64,000 bases of DNA from Actinomucor elegans. Its lineage: Eukaryota > Mucoromycota > Mucoromycetes > Mucorales > Mucoraceae. Below the pieces are notes generated by a model. The model was not told the origin of the DNA, made no database searches, and worked only from the letters and a program-made list of their open reading frames with translations. This document shows positions 1-11,355 of this stretch, piece after piece. The translations under genes were made by a program, and so were the position numbers. Within the stretch, counting starts at the first letter, position 1. Each line of letters starts with the position of its first letter. The stretch is taken from positions 3,720,001-3,784,000 of the forward strand of contig JAMSLZ010000001.1 of assembly GCA_026027325.1 (NCBI GenBank), written 5' to 3'.

Positions 1-3000
1 TTAAAGCAGCTTCGAGAAGCAAAGCTTGGAAAGGGGAAACGTCAACAGGTAGGAAAGAAAGACTTGTATAAGATACTCAACTTGACCTAATTTCGTTTCT
101 TACAACAGGACACTGATGACATTTACGATGAGGTTGAAGAAGAATACGCTCAACAAGACGAAGATTTCGTAGTTGACGATGATAACGCTGGCTATATTGA
201 CAATGGCGTCGATGATCAGCATTTCTCTGATGAATATGAACAGGAACCTGAACAAGGTAAGCTGGACTTGGGAAAAGCAAGAAATTTGCACCGTCTAATT
301 TGCTGAATATTAGGTAAAAGAAAGAGAAAAACCAAGAAGGAAAAGATCAAGAAAGAGAAAGAAGCTGCTATTGCTAAGCCTAGTCAACAAATCAACCGCT
401 TCTTCAATAACTCGAAACTAAAGGCAGCTTTGAAACCCAAGCCTGCACCAGTAAGCTAGATCGTTATTGAGTCAAGTTATCTTGCTAATTTGAACTGATA
501 GGTGGATGAAGAAGAATCTGAGGATTTCATGGCTGATTTGTTATCTGACTTTGGTTCCAGTGCCAAGAGTGTTGAAAAGAAACCCATCATGGTAAACAAG
601 CCAAAGCCAATGACTGTGGGTGCATCCAATTTTGCTCGTTCGAAATTAATAGCACAGCGAGAGGTTGGAAGTAGTCTTTTTGTTAAAGAAGAGCCTTTGG
701 AACAGAGTGTACAATCTACTGAACAACAACATATAGATGATGATATGACTGGATTCGATGATTATGATGATGATATGATGATGGATAGTTTTAATGAGCA
801 GTTACTCAAGACAGAGGTCGAAAAATTGACTATTCGTGGACCATCGAAACCCAATTTCACTACGATCAACAAAGAAACAGACAGACCTGATCTTCAAAAC
901 TGGCAAACTGCTGATGCAGGCATGATGGACACATTCAACCAAGATACTGTTAAGAATGAAACTCAAAGTATGGATATTTTTGAAGCAGATGGACATTTGA
1001 AGATGTGGTGGTATGATGCTTATGAACGAAGAGAAAAAGGTTACGTTTATCTGTTTGGTAAGGTGCTTAACAAAGGTACCAACAAGTATGTCAGTTGTTG
1101 TGTCACTGTCAAGAACATTGAGCGAAATTTGTTTGTTCTTCCTCGTAAATTTGCACTGGGTGGTAAGTGCCAATACATTTGTTTGTTACACTTTTATTGA
1201 TGTGTTATAGATCACGGTGAGGAAACTAAAAATGAAGTTGAAATGGCTGATGTCTATTCTGAGATATCTGATCTCTGCTCTAAACATCGCATCACTAAAT
1301 TCGCATCAAAGGAGGTTACCAGAAAATACGCTTTCGAATTACAAGATGTTCCAGCAGAAGCCAACTATTTAAAGGTTCTGTACGATTATGAACGTAAGCT
1401 AGAAAACGATTTTGCAAAGCGGGTCATGTCCTAACAAACTCCAATTAGAACCTGCATTGACTGGTGAGGAAAAAGGAAAGACTTTCAGTCGAATCTTTGG
1501 CGCAACTACAGGTCCTCTAGAGCACTTTTTGATTAAACGTGATATTATGGGTCCTTGTTGGTTGGATATCACCAATGCTACGATCAGTGGAACGAGTGTA
1601 TGTAACCCTTTTCATGCACTAAGTGTAGAACTAATGCATCAACTATACAGGAAACATGGAGTAAAGTAGAAATCGCTGTGGAGGATCCCAAGACAGTCAA
1701 TCCTCTTGAAGATAAAGACGGCAATCGACCAACCAATGTTCCACCTCTCGTGGTCATGTCCCTTTGCCTACGTACTATCATGAACGAGAAAAAAAATGTC
1801 AATGAAATCGTAGCTGCTGCTGCGCTAATCTGCGACCAAGTTCAAATTGATGATACTACACCGATTGAAAAGATGAACAAGTCAAGATTTACAGTAGTAC
1901 GCCAATTGGAAAACAAACCTTATCCTGCCAACTTTACTGAGACTGTCAGTAAAGAAAGGAAAGCGAATGGATTTGGTATTCAGATAGAGAGAACCGAAAC
2001 GTCCCTATTGAACTACCTGATTGGTAATGTGTAACGCAAACTGCATAGCATTTCTTTGCTAATACGTATAATATAGCGAGAATCTACATGTGTGATCCAG
2101 ATATTATTGTAGGACACAATTTTGCTGGTTTTGATCTCGATGTTTTACTTCATCGTATGAAGGCGTTGAATATTCAACATTGGCATAGATTGGGTAGACT
2201 TAAGCGTAAAAAGTAAGATTGCTCATAGCTTGATAACATCCGTATTTATTGTTTCGTTGTAGCTGGCCGAAATTACAGGCAGGTGCTGGTGGTGCTGGTG
2301 AATCTACGTTTCAGGAACGTCTTATTATGAGCGGCCGTCTTGTATGTGATACCTACCTAGCTTCCAAAGATTTGATCCGTAGCAAATCGTACCGAATGAC
2401 CGATTTGGCTCAGTCTCAGCTGAAGATCAATCGTGAAGATATTGAGTTCGGCAAATCAGCTCAGTATTTCGATCAATCCGATTCACTTGTACATTTGCTC
2501 AAGCATTGCTCTTTTGACGCCTATCTGGCTTCGGCGCTCATGTTTAAGCTTCAAATCTTGCCTTTGACCCATCAACTCACCAATTTAGCTGGTAACCTAT
2601 GGTCCAGAACCATGACTGGTGCTCGTGCTGAAAGAAATGAGTTCTTGTTGCTTCACGAGTTCCATAAGGCCAAATACATCTGTCCCGAGAAATCGTTTGG
2701 TGGACCCAAGACTGCCGTTGTAAGAGCTATAGAACAAGATGAAGATGAAGACGCAGTAGCCATGGCTTCTAATGCTCAAAAGAAGGCAAGCGGCAGACGC
2801 AAGCCTGCTTATGCTGGTGGTTTGGTTCTTGAACCCAAAAAAGGCTTTTATGACAAGTATGTTTTGCTACTTGATTTCAACAGTTTGTATCCTTCTATCA
2901 TTCAAGAATACAATGTTTGTTTTACTACTGTTGATCGTAATTCATTCACTGAAGGAACAGAAGTAAGGAAGACACCTATTTTGATAAATTAGCATGGTAA

Positions 3001-4832
3001 TATTAATGAAAATCTAGGATAATGGTCAAGAAAAGGTGCCAGAGATTCCTGATGAAGCACTTCCTCAAGGTATTTTACCTCGATTGATCAAGACTTTAGT
3101 TGACCGTCGTAGACAAGTCAAGAGTTTGATGAAGGGCAATATTCCTGAGGCCAATTATATGCAATTGGACATCCGTCAAAAGGCCCTCAAGTTAACTGCC
3201 AATAGTATGTATGGTTGTCTTGGTTTTACATACTCGCGATTCTATGCAAAGCCTTTAGCCATGTTGATTACCCACAAGGGTCGTGAAATCCTTCAAAGTA
3301 CCGTAAACCTTGCTGGAAACCTTGAAATGAATGTTATTTATGGTGATACTGATTCCATCATGGTTTACACAAACCAAAACGACCTTGAAGAAGTCAAAAA
3401 AATGGGTAATCTTTTGAGGAGAAGCGTAAACAACCACTATAAACTCTTGGAAATTGGTATTGATGGTTATTTCAAGCACATGCTACTATTGAAAAAGAAA
3501 AAATACGCTGCTCTTTTAGTAGAAGAAAAGCCTAATGGTGAACTGGTAGAGACCGTAGAGACCAAGGGTCTTGATCTTGTTCGTCGTGATTGGTGTGATT
3601 TATCGCACGATGTCTCTTCGCGTGTCCTAGACTTGATTCTGTCAGATAGAGATCGTGAAGATGTGGTGTCTGAAATCCACGCTTATTTAGAAATAGTGGC
3701 AGAACAGATCCGTCAAGGTGATATTCCGTTGGAGAAGTACGTTATCAATAAGCAGTTGACAAAACGACCTCAAGACTATGCTGATGCTAAGAGCCAACCT
3801 CATGTTCAGGTAGCTTTGCGTATGCTCAAAGAAGGACATAATGTGAAGAATGGTGATACTGTTCCCTATGTTATTTGTAAAGTAGATGAAGAGACGAGCG
3901 GTGACAAGAAGGGTTCAGCTCTAAGAGCCTACCACCCTGACTCAGTGATAAAAAATAATATGCAACTTGATATCGAATGGTATCTTCATCAACAAGTACA
4001 TCCACCATTGACACGTCTTTGCTCGCCTATTGACGGTACAGATCCAGCTCGTTTAGCAGAATGTCTTGGACTAGATACAAATCGATATAATTTCTCTTCT
4101 GGTAACCATGGCAATAACAACGACGATGATTCAGAATTTGCTACACTAGACTCGCAAGTCAGCGACGAAGAAAGATTCAAACATGCAGATAGACTCAAGT
4201 TGATTTGCAATTACTGTGGAGAACGGGATAATACATATGAAGGCATCATTCGTCTAGCTGAAGATGGATCTGTGAGGTGCGGATTTGATTGTACAAAGTG
4301 CCATTTAACTATACACGCGTCGAGCGTCAGAGTTCAATTGACATTGGCAATTCGACGATACATTCAACAGTACTATGACGGCTGGTATATATGTGATGAT
4401 ATTACATGTAACAATCGTACAAAGATGCTATCGGCGTTTGGCCGTAGATGTATTGTAGATAATTGTCGTGGCACAATGAGAAAAGAGGTAATTCGAGCTC
4501 ATACAATGAATGTCATTTATACCAACTCTCTTTCTCTCTCTATATAGTACACAGATAAGCAATTGTATACCCAGCTATTGTATTTGTCTACGATATTTGA
4601 TCCAGAGAAAGCAAAAACTGAAGAATTGACAGGCTCAACACTAGGTAAGAACGCACTTCAACCATATACAATATCACTCACCTTTTTTTTATTTGCAGTA
4701 CAAGCAGAAACTATCAAGAACAATTATTATACAATGTTACTGTCTACTCAAACAATAGTGAGAGCCTATCTTGACCGCTCAGGCTATCGCCATGTTGACC
4801 TTTCGAAACTGCTATCTCAAATCAGTATTTAG
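1..4832 (+). CDS. POL1: DNA polymerase alpha catalytic subunit (5' partial)
   Basis: This is the family B polymerase that extends primase-made RNA primers at nuclear replication origins and lagging strands. I read 12 exons: 1-48, 109-256, 314-450, 502-1162, 1211-1393, 1449-1597, 1651-2023, 2077-2212, 2263-2962, 3018-4487, 4548-4644 and 4699-4832. They are phase-consistent and give about 1411 residues. The family is usually about 1450, so roughly the first 50 residues lie left of the window. Visible motifs are the acidic N-terminal region, the exonuclease-like stretch DPDIIVGHN, motif [11 protein letters not shown], motif [10 protein letters not shown], the catalytic YGDTDS, and a C-terminal cysteine cluster (CNYCG, CTKC) that normally binds metal and the B subunit. 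An apparent frame change near 1394-1448 is an intron. The gene converges on LSM8. Confidence 0.97.
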
Positions 4833-4995
4833 AAGAATCACAAAGAATAAAAAGTGCTGTTTATTGTTAAATATATGATACAAAGCTTCCTTCTGAGCAA
4901 AGTCGCTGTTATTGTCCTCTCTTATCTCTCAGTTTCGTCGCGGTATGAATGTATGCGCCTATGTGTGTGTAATGGGTGTATAATAGTAGTAAAAT

Positions 4996-5457
4996 TTATA
5001 ATATAGTCTCTGATAAAGGATCTGCTCTGATCTCTTCAATGTTCATTGTTTGCTCTTTCTCGAGATCAATTTCTCCAATCGTGCATCTAAAGTTGAAGTT
5101 TGTCAGTACGCAGAAAATTCAAAGATTCAGGGATTTACATACAGATTATCGCCTCGTAATAAGAATAGACCTAATGGAACTACCTCGGTCCCTTCACTTG
5201 AGAATATACGTTCAACGCATTTCTCTAAAATAATATTTGATGTTTGATCTGTTCCTCTTAACTTTCCCTAGAGTGATAACAAGAGTCATGAGTTATTTAG
5301 CATTACTACAAAAAAGCACTAATCTTACCACCAATACTCGGCCGTCTATAGTAATGACCAGTACATCAACTATAAAAACTCGTTGTTCAATTCTCTAATC
5401 AATAGTTCATATATATTATAAATACGTACGGTCCATATAAGGTTGAAGCAAACTCAT
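4996..5457 (-). CDS. LSM8: U6 snRNA-associated Sm-like protein LSm8
   Basis: LSm8 is the subunit that defines the nuclear LSm2-8 ring, which binds the U6 snRNA 3' end and acts in splicing. Four exons, read on the minus strand, are 5430-5457, 5329-5369, 5143-5267 and 4996-5086. All have GT-AG borders and matching phases and give 94 residues, the usual length. The protein starts MSLLQPYMD and contains the Sm1 stretch VITIDGRVLVGKLRGTDQ, the Sm2 stretch LLRGDNL followed by IGEID, and the LSm8-like tail IRADPL. The longest exon is only 125 bases, so simple ORF scans miss the gene. It converges on POL1 with 163 bases between the stops and diverges from ALG2. Confidence 0.93.
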
Positions 5458-6638
5458 TTTACGATATGTTTAAAATAAAGAAACGCGTTTTGAAGAGCAA
5501 GTTGCTGGATTTTTTCATAAAAGCGTGTAAGATGACTGCTTTTTTGATTTTGGTGATTTTTCCAGGTATATCTCCCCTTTACTCAGATTTTAGGAAATCT
5601 TGACCATTAGTTTCGTAAGATTAATATCATTCTTAATTCATAGTTTATAATAGAAAACCCTCTGATATATGTGTCTATATCTATATGTATTTTTTTGTAT
5701 TTTTTTTTTCTGTATATTATTCGAGTCATAAGAGCATAACTAAATATTCAAAAAGAAATAGCACATTACTATAGGTTGAAGTCTAATTTCTCTAGTTGGT
5801 ATAAAGTATTTTTTAAAGTCAGTGTATACTCAGCTATGTACATTTCTGCTATAGTTTTATATTTATGCTAGTTTTTCATAAATCTTTGGGTTCCTGTTTT
5901 CAGTTTCTACGTCTAATTCTTTGATCACTGCTGGCTAATCACAAGCAGATAAACCCGCTCCACTATAAAACTATCTCCATCTTATTGGCTTTCGGATATT
6001 TCACTTTTGCTCACAAAACAACAAGACAATCGCGTTTTAATCGTATTTTACATAATAAGCAGCTATTATAGACTAAGAGCGCATTAAGACAGTGTTTGGA
6101 AACAAATGATACGTTTAATGATGCAAGATTCATTTTTTAAAAAATTTATTGAGCTATCTTTTATATAAATACAGTCTATGGTTTTTGAAGAAATTGAATC
6201 ACAACTCGAGCAATTCATATGGGATATAACCCAAAGAAATATATATTCATATGTATTTTGATATACTAAATCTATTCTTTTAATTATTAGTACCTCATAC
6301 AAAAAGAAGGAAGTGTTGAATTTTAGGCCTAAGAGCGCCTTTGTCCTTGCAATTTTTTCTAAAATCGATCCATTTTTAAAGACTTTACATTTCTCAGCCG
6401 CGCTCAGATTAATGTCATATCTGAGGGATGGTATATATATAGGATGAGCTACTATTGTCTATTAGAATCTTTGGATTTTAGTAACTAAATATGCTTTATC
6501 TTTATTCTGCAGCTAATTAATGCTCATGACTTCCGCACAAACTTCTATAACCCAGCTAAAAACTACGCTTGTCGTGCCCGAAATCCTCTTTTTTTTTTGC
6601 CGCGTCCATATTAAAGCTGCTCTTTGTTTTTAAACAAG
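5458..6638. other. Intergenic region between LSM8 and ALG2
   Basis: About 1.2 kb of A+T-rich sequence between two divergently transcribed genes. It should contain both promoters. I see no coding pattern, RNA gene or clear repeat, only T-rich tracts such as the one near 5690-5710. Confidence 0.6.
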
Positions 6639-8188
6639 ATGTCTGAGGAAAATGCTAAACTCAATATTGCTTTCATACATCCAGATTTAGGCATCGGTAA
6701 ATAATGTAAATGACAACTGGATTTGATTGGAATCATAACGCACATTTGGTTCGAGAATAGGTGGTGCGGAGCGATTAGTAGTTGATGCGGCCGTTGGCAT
6801 ACAAACAAAAGGACACAAGGTTACCATGTATACCAGTCATCACGATCCAAACCATTGCTTTGAAGAAACACGTGATGGTACCTTGGAAGTCCGTGTTCGG
6901 GGCGACTCATTACCTCGCGATGTATTCGGTAGACTTTATATCGTATTTGCTATCCTTCGACAGCTAGCACTGGTGCTATGGATTCTAAGAAATGAAAAAG
7001 AAACCTATGATATTATTTTCATTGACCAGCTCAGCGCTTGCATTCCTATCTTAAAGTGGTTTTGCCCGGCCAAGGTATGAATTGGGCACGCTCTGTATGC
7101 ACATGGAGTGCTGGGACTGACAGCTCTCTATGTTAGATTCTGTTTTATTGTCATTTCCCAGATAAACTATTAACAAAACGAGACTCCAAGTTGAAAGAGT
7201 TATATAGAGTGCCAATTGATAAACTAGAAGAATTATCTACAGGCATGGCAGATACAATCACGGTTAACAGTCAATTTACCGCTGGCATGTTTAGAAGATC
7301 TTTTCCTGCCATTTTGAAGAAACCTCGCGTACTTTATCCTCCAATTAATTTTGCTGCTTATGATAAAAGTGTTGATCTGTCTGATCCAACTGTTCAATTG
7401 ATCGAATCGTAAGTGAATTGCTGTTATAGTATGTATTTTATTAACACATATCCAGGCCTAAAAAGACCATCGTTTCTATTAATCGATTCGAAAGGAAAAA
7501 GAATGTTGAATTGGCTTTGAGAGCATTTGCTCTACTGGATAAAGAAAACCTGGTTTCTCAAGATGAATTTAAACAATATCGCCTTGTTCTTGCTGGTGGG
7601 TACGATAAGCGTGTTGTAGAAAATGTAGAATATCTGAAAGAATTGGACACCTTGGCTACTGGGACGTTTGGCCTTGAAACCTTTACTTTGTTCCCTAACT
7701 CTACCGAGAAGCCACCCAGTACTGCCCAAGTGATCTTTTTATGCTCCTTTAATGATGCTCAACGTACTTATCTATTGGATCAATCCATGCTCTTGTTATA
7801 CACTCCTGCAAACGAACATTTTGGTATCACACCTGTTGAGGGTATGTATGCTTCCTTGCCAGTGATTGCAGCTAATAGTGGTGGGCCTTTGGAAACCGTC
7901 AAAGATAAAGAAACAGGCTTGATTCTAGCGCCAGAACCATTACTTTGGGCTCAAGGCATCCGTGATTTTATTTTGAATACTTATAATGGCGTTGAAATGG
8001 GCAAAGTGGGCCGTAACCACGTAAAATCCAAGTTTTCTTTGGAGGCCTTTGCGGATCAGTTTGAAGACATATTAGAAGAACTGGCCAGTGGTGGTAGACC
8101 CACTCATCATCAATATGATAATGTAGAGTTTATTATGCGTATATTTGTAGCTATAGGTTTATTTATTGCTTGGTACAAATATTTGTAA
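6639..8188 (+). CDS. ALG2: GDP-Man alpha-1,3/1,6-mannosyltransferase Alg2
   Basis: Alg2 adds the second and third mannoses to the dolichol-linked oligosaccharide on the cytosolic face of the ER, early in N-glycan assembly. Exons are 6639-6696, 6761-7074, 7137-7408 and 7456-8188, which give 458 residues, close to the family length. The N-terminus carries the GT4 signature HPDLGIGGAERLVVDAA, followed by FYCHFPD and VNSQFTAGMF. The C-terminal donor-binding half has INRFERKKN, the EHFGITPVEGM motif with its catalytic-type Glu residues, and NSGGPLETV. A hydrophobic C-terminal segment (about the last 20 residues) looks like a membrane anchor. The stop lies 81 bases from the stop of the convergent septin gene. 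Confidence 0.96.
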
Positions 8189-8269
8189 AAAGCTTAAGAA
8201 TAGATGATTAATGTTATTAGAGAAAAGTATTACTGTTATTATTACTGCTTTTTTGTTTCAAAATGTATA

Positions 8270-9747
8270 CTACTTTCTAATGGATTTATCGCGTTGATGA
8301 TAGTAGTATGACTCTATTTCACCCTGTAATTCTTTGATCCTTTCACCTTGCAACTCCAATTCTTTGTGGAGACGATCTCTCTCGTTTAATAACTGTAATG
8401 AACGATAAGTAATCAATTACCAATGTGTATATTCAGAAGCATACCTGTTTTTCCCACTGTCTGAAGCGTTGTTCTTCGGATTTGACTTGATCTGTAAACC
8501 TCTTGCGCAAGGATTCCTCGTCCTCTTTGAATTTGGCGTTCTCGTTTGGTTGAGAACGAGCTTCACCAAACTTGCGTGTCTCCATCTGAGTCTGTCTATA
8601 ATTCTCGTAGTGATTGTCTTCGGTAGTCGTGATCAAATCCAACATATGAGTACGAATCAGTAGACTTCTCAGCTTTTTGAAATCACAATGGGCATCATTT
8701 TCAACCTCAGCGACTCCCCAAGAGTATTCTCTTCCTTTGACCTTTCTACCATCCATTGTTACTACATCCTGAGTAGATCCAATGACTGCAAAAGGTAAAG
8801 CAGCCATAATAGTACGATTTCTCTTGGTGATTGTTTCATCATCACTTTCAATAGGACAGGTATAAACTTGGATGTTTTGAGCTGCAATTACCTCACGGAT
8901 CTAATGGCCATCATTCAGTTTAGATGAGCTCAATGGATTGTCCAATACTTACATTTCGTTTGAACTTATCTAGATTACTGGGTGTGAGAGTATCTGCTTT
9001 GGCGATAACAGGGATCAAGTTAACTCTAGAACCCAGGCGCTTCATGACTTCGATATCCAATGGAGTCAAACTAATGCACAATTAGTGAGAGTTCTTTGTA
9101 AGTCTTATTGGATGGCAACACTTACGTGTGTCCAGTAGGTTTGATAAAATACAAGCAAGCATGAACTCGCATATCAATAGCGCCCTTTCTACAAGGTTGC
9201 TGTTCCTGGCGCATATACTTTTCATGTTGATCGTCGATGAAATCAACGATAGGAATCCAACTATGTCTATTATTCACATAATCACCAAATCCAGGTGTGT
9301 CGATAATAGTCAACTTGACTTTAAACATTTTTTCTTCCAGTTCTATGGACATGTAAATCATCCCATTTTTTTTTTCAAGTAATGAAAACTAGCTTATTAC
9401 CTGCTTTTGTTATCTGAATTTGAACAGTTTTTGAAGGTGCCTTCATGTGCCGTTTGGTCAAATTCTTGGGCTCTTTGATAGTTGAAGTGAATAGCGTATT
9501 GACAAAGGTAGTTTTACCAACACCAGACTCGCCTATTTTGATGGATTAGTATAATCGCTCTTGATTGGAGCGTTAAATACTTACCGCAGACCATAATAGT
9601 AAAGTTGGCACCGTTTTTCGCTACAATTTTGTGCCTTTGATTAGGTAGATTTGCTATGCCAGTTCCCGGTAAAGAAGAACTAGTTACTGGAGGAGGAAGA
9701 CTGGTCATGTTTGGCAAATCTTCAAGGTTGTTCATAATATCTGTCAT
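8270..9747 (-). CDS. Septin
   Basis: Septins are GTP-binding proteins that form hetero-oligomeric filaments at the cell cortex, septa and hyphal branch sites. Six exons (9585-9747, 9401-9532, 9126-9342, 8953-9070, 8445-8900, 8270-8392) give 402 residues. The G1 loop is [10 protein letters not shown]3 is DTPGFGD, and G4 is AKAD. The septin unique element is seen around [14 protein letters not shown]. The last exons, rich in Lys, Glu and Gln, form a predicted coiled coil, which fits the Cdc3/Cdc11/Cdc12 type better than the Cdc10 type; I cannot assign the paralogue. The start at 9747 is chosen because it is the first ATG downstream of a long pyrimidine tract and a second ATG follows four codons later. 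Confidence 0.94.
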
Positions 9748-9761
9748 ATATATATAAAAAA

Positions 9762-9786
9762 AGAGAGAGAGAGAGAGAGAGAGAGG
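9762..9786. repeat. GA/TC dinucleotide tract in septin leader
   Basis: An uninterrupted GA run on the plus strand, read as a TC tract on the coding strand, ending about 15 bases before the septin ATG. It probably lies in the 5' leader or core promoter. Pyrimidine-rich leaders are common in fungal genes; no specific function can be assigned. Confidence 0.7.
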
Positions 9787-9957
9787 GAGAAAGAAGTCTA
9801 GATATAAGAAAAGGGGATTTATCGACAAGAAAAACAAAGAAAGCGGCAGAAATAGGAGGTCTACTGCAGTATTAGTTAGAAAACAAATCAAGTTTTTTTT
9901 TTATTTTAGCTGTGCAAGCATGAAGATCTATTATTTTAAAGGTAAAAAAAAAGGTAT

Positions 9958-11355
9958 TCAAGAAGATTGTTGACTAATAACAGCATGATAGTTTTCAGAG
10001 TTACGCTTCAAAATGTCTAAAACAGGACCAAGCAAACGCGTAAATGCCTTTTTACCAAGGGTAGCACATTTAAGTCTACCATGTGCGACTACAGTTGCAG
10101 CTCTAGGAGCATCATTCAGCAATGCCAATTCTTTAAAGACGTTAGTAATAAAATCTATACAATTGCAATAATTATTTACCTCCAAAGTACGATCCTCTTT
10201 CAAGCTTGTTCACTTGCTTCTTCTCTCCATCGACTGTTTTTAATACGATAGCTTCACCAGATTCAATAATATAGAATTGATCTCCTACGTCGCCCTGCTT
10301 CACGACCTCCTGTCCATCTTCAAAGTAAACTGACTCAAGTGCATCTGCAATCTTGTGCTGCTCGTACGATTCCAGGGATTTTAACAAGACGACCTCGGAT
10401 AAAAAGTATTCATACATGCGTCTCTTGCGAGAGGTATTCTCCATCAATATAGTACGAAATGTAATACGATCCAAAGCCCAAAGAACCGCATCTGAAGTAG
10501 TAATGATGGTAGCAGCACGGGGAGCATTATACATTAAAGCCAATTCACCAAAACTTCCTCCTGCCTCATAGTTGGTCACTTTGTTCTCGCCAATGAAGCA
10601 ATCCAGAGTACCTGACTCTACTACATAAAAGAAATCACCTACTCCTCCCTGCTCAATCACTGTGGTTCCCTTAGGGACGCGCTTCTCAGACATGGCGTTC
10701 ACAACGTCCAAGTACTGCTCTTCATCCAAATTACGGAATAAAAAGTTATTGCTGATACTAACTTTGATACGTTCAGCCTGTGCCTGGGATTTGGGAATAA
10801 CCACCTTGACAAATTCTTGGTTGGTGCTAGGCGCCATAGACTCGGCACTGACTGAAGTACGTCGGCCTCGGTTATAATTGGTAGGCGGCAAAGAAGGTAA
10901 AGGCTCGGTTGAGAATTTGTCATTATCTTCTTCGTCCAGCTCTTCTTGATCTTCATCATCATCATCTTGTTGAATCATGTGGGCGTCATCCCACTGGAAG
11001 CCATCTTGCTGTTGGAAATCAGGTTGGTCATATTGTGATTGCTGTTCGCATAAAGGATGCAAGTCACTGGTATTATTGGCTAGATAACAGACAAAAAAAA
11101 AGACAAAAAAAAAGTTAGGAAAGGAACCCACAAATATTTGATTAGACATTTACTATCGAAAAAGTTATTACGGGAATGAGCATTGTTTCTATGTTCTAAG
11201 CGTTGTTCCTCGAGTTTACGAATGAAAAAGTTGGAACAAAATTGAAGCACATCCGAAGGCTGTTCATTACAATATTCTTCGTGTAATTCAGTCAACAGTT
11301 GAGTATATTCATCTTGTTGAGGCGCAAATTCAAATGGGTGTTCGTCGGCTATCAT
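9958..11355 (-). CDS. cAMP-dependent protein kinase regulatory subunit
   Basis: The PKA regulatory subunit binds and inhibits the catalytic subunit and releases it when cAMP binds. Three exons (11154-11355, 10180-11079, 9958-10130) give 424 residues. An RIIa-type dimerisation/docking helix lies near residues 10-50 ([20 protein letters not shown]). An acidic linker leads to RRTSVSA near residue 140, the inhibitor and autophosphorylation site of type II subunits. Two cyclic-nucleotide domains follow, each with a phosphate-binding cassette: [14 protein letters not shown] and [14 protein letters not shown]. The second cassette is split by the last intron between Gly and Glu. In Mucorales, PKA signalling affects dimorphism and branching, which is family knowledge rather than something seen here. 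Confidence 0.96.

Noticed and set aside
1394..1448. Apparent frameshift in POL1
   Set aside because: GTAAGC donor, TCCTAACA branch-like site and ATTAG acceptor form a 55-base intron that restores the family sequence.
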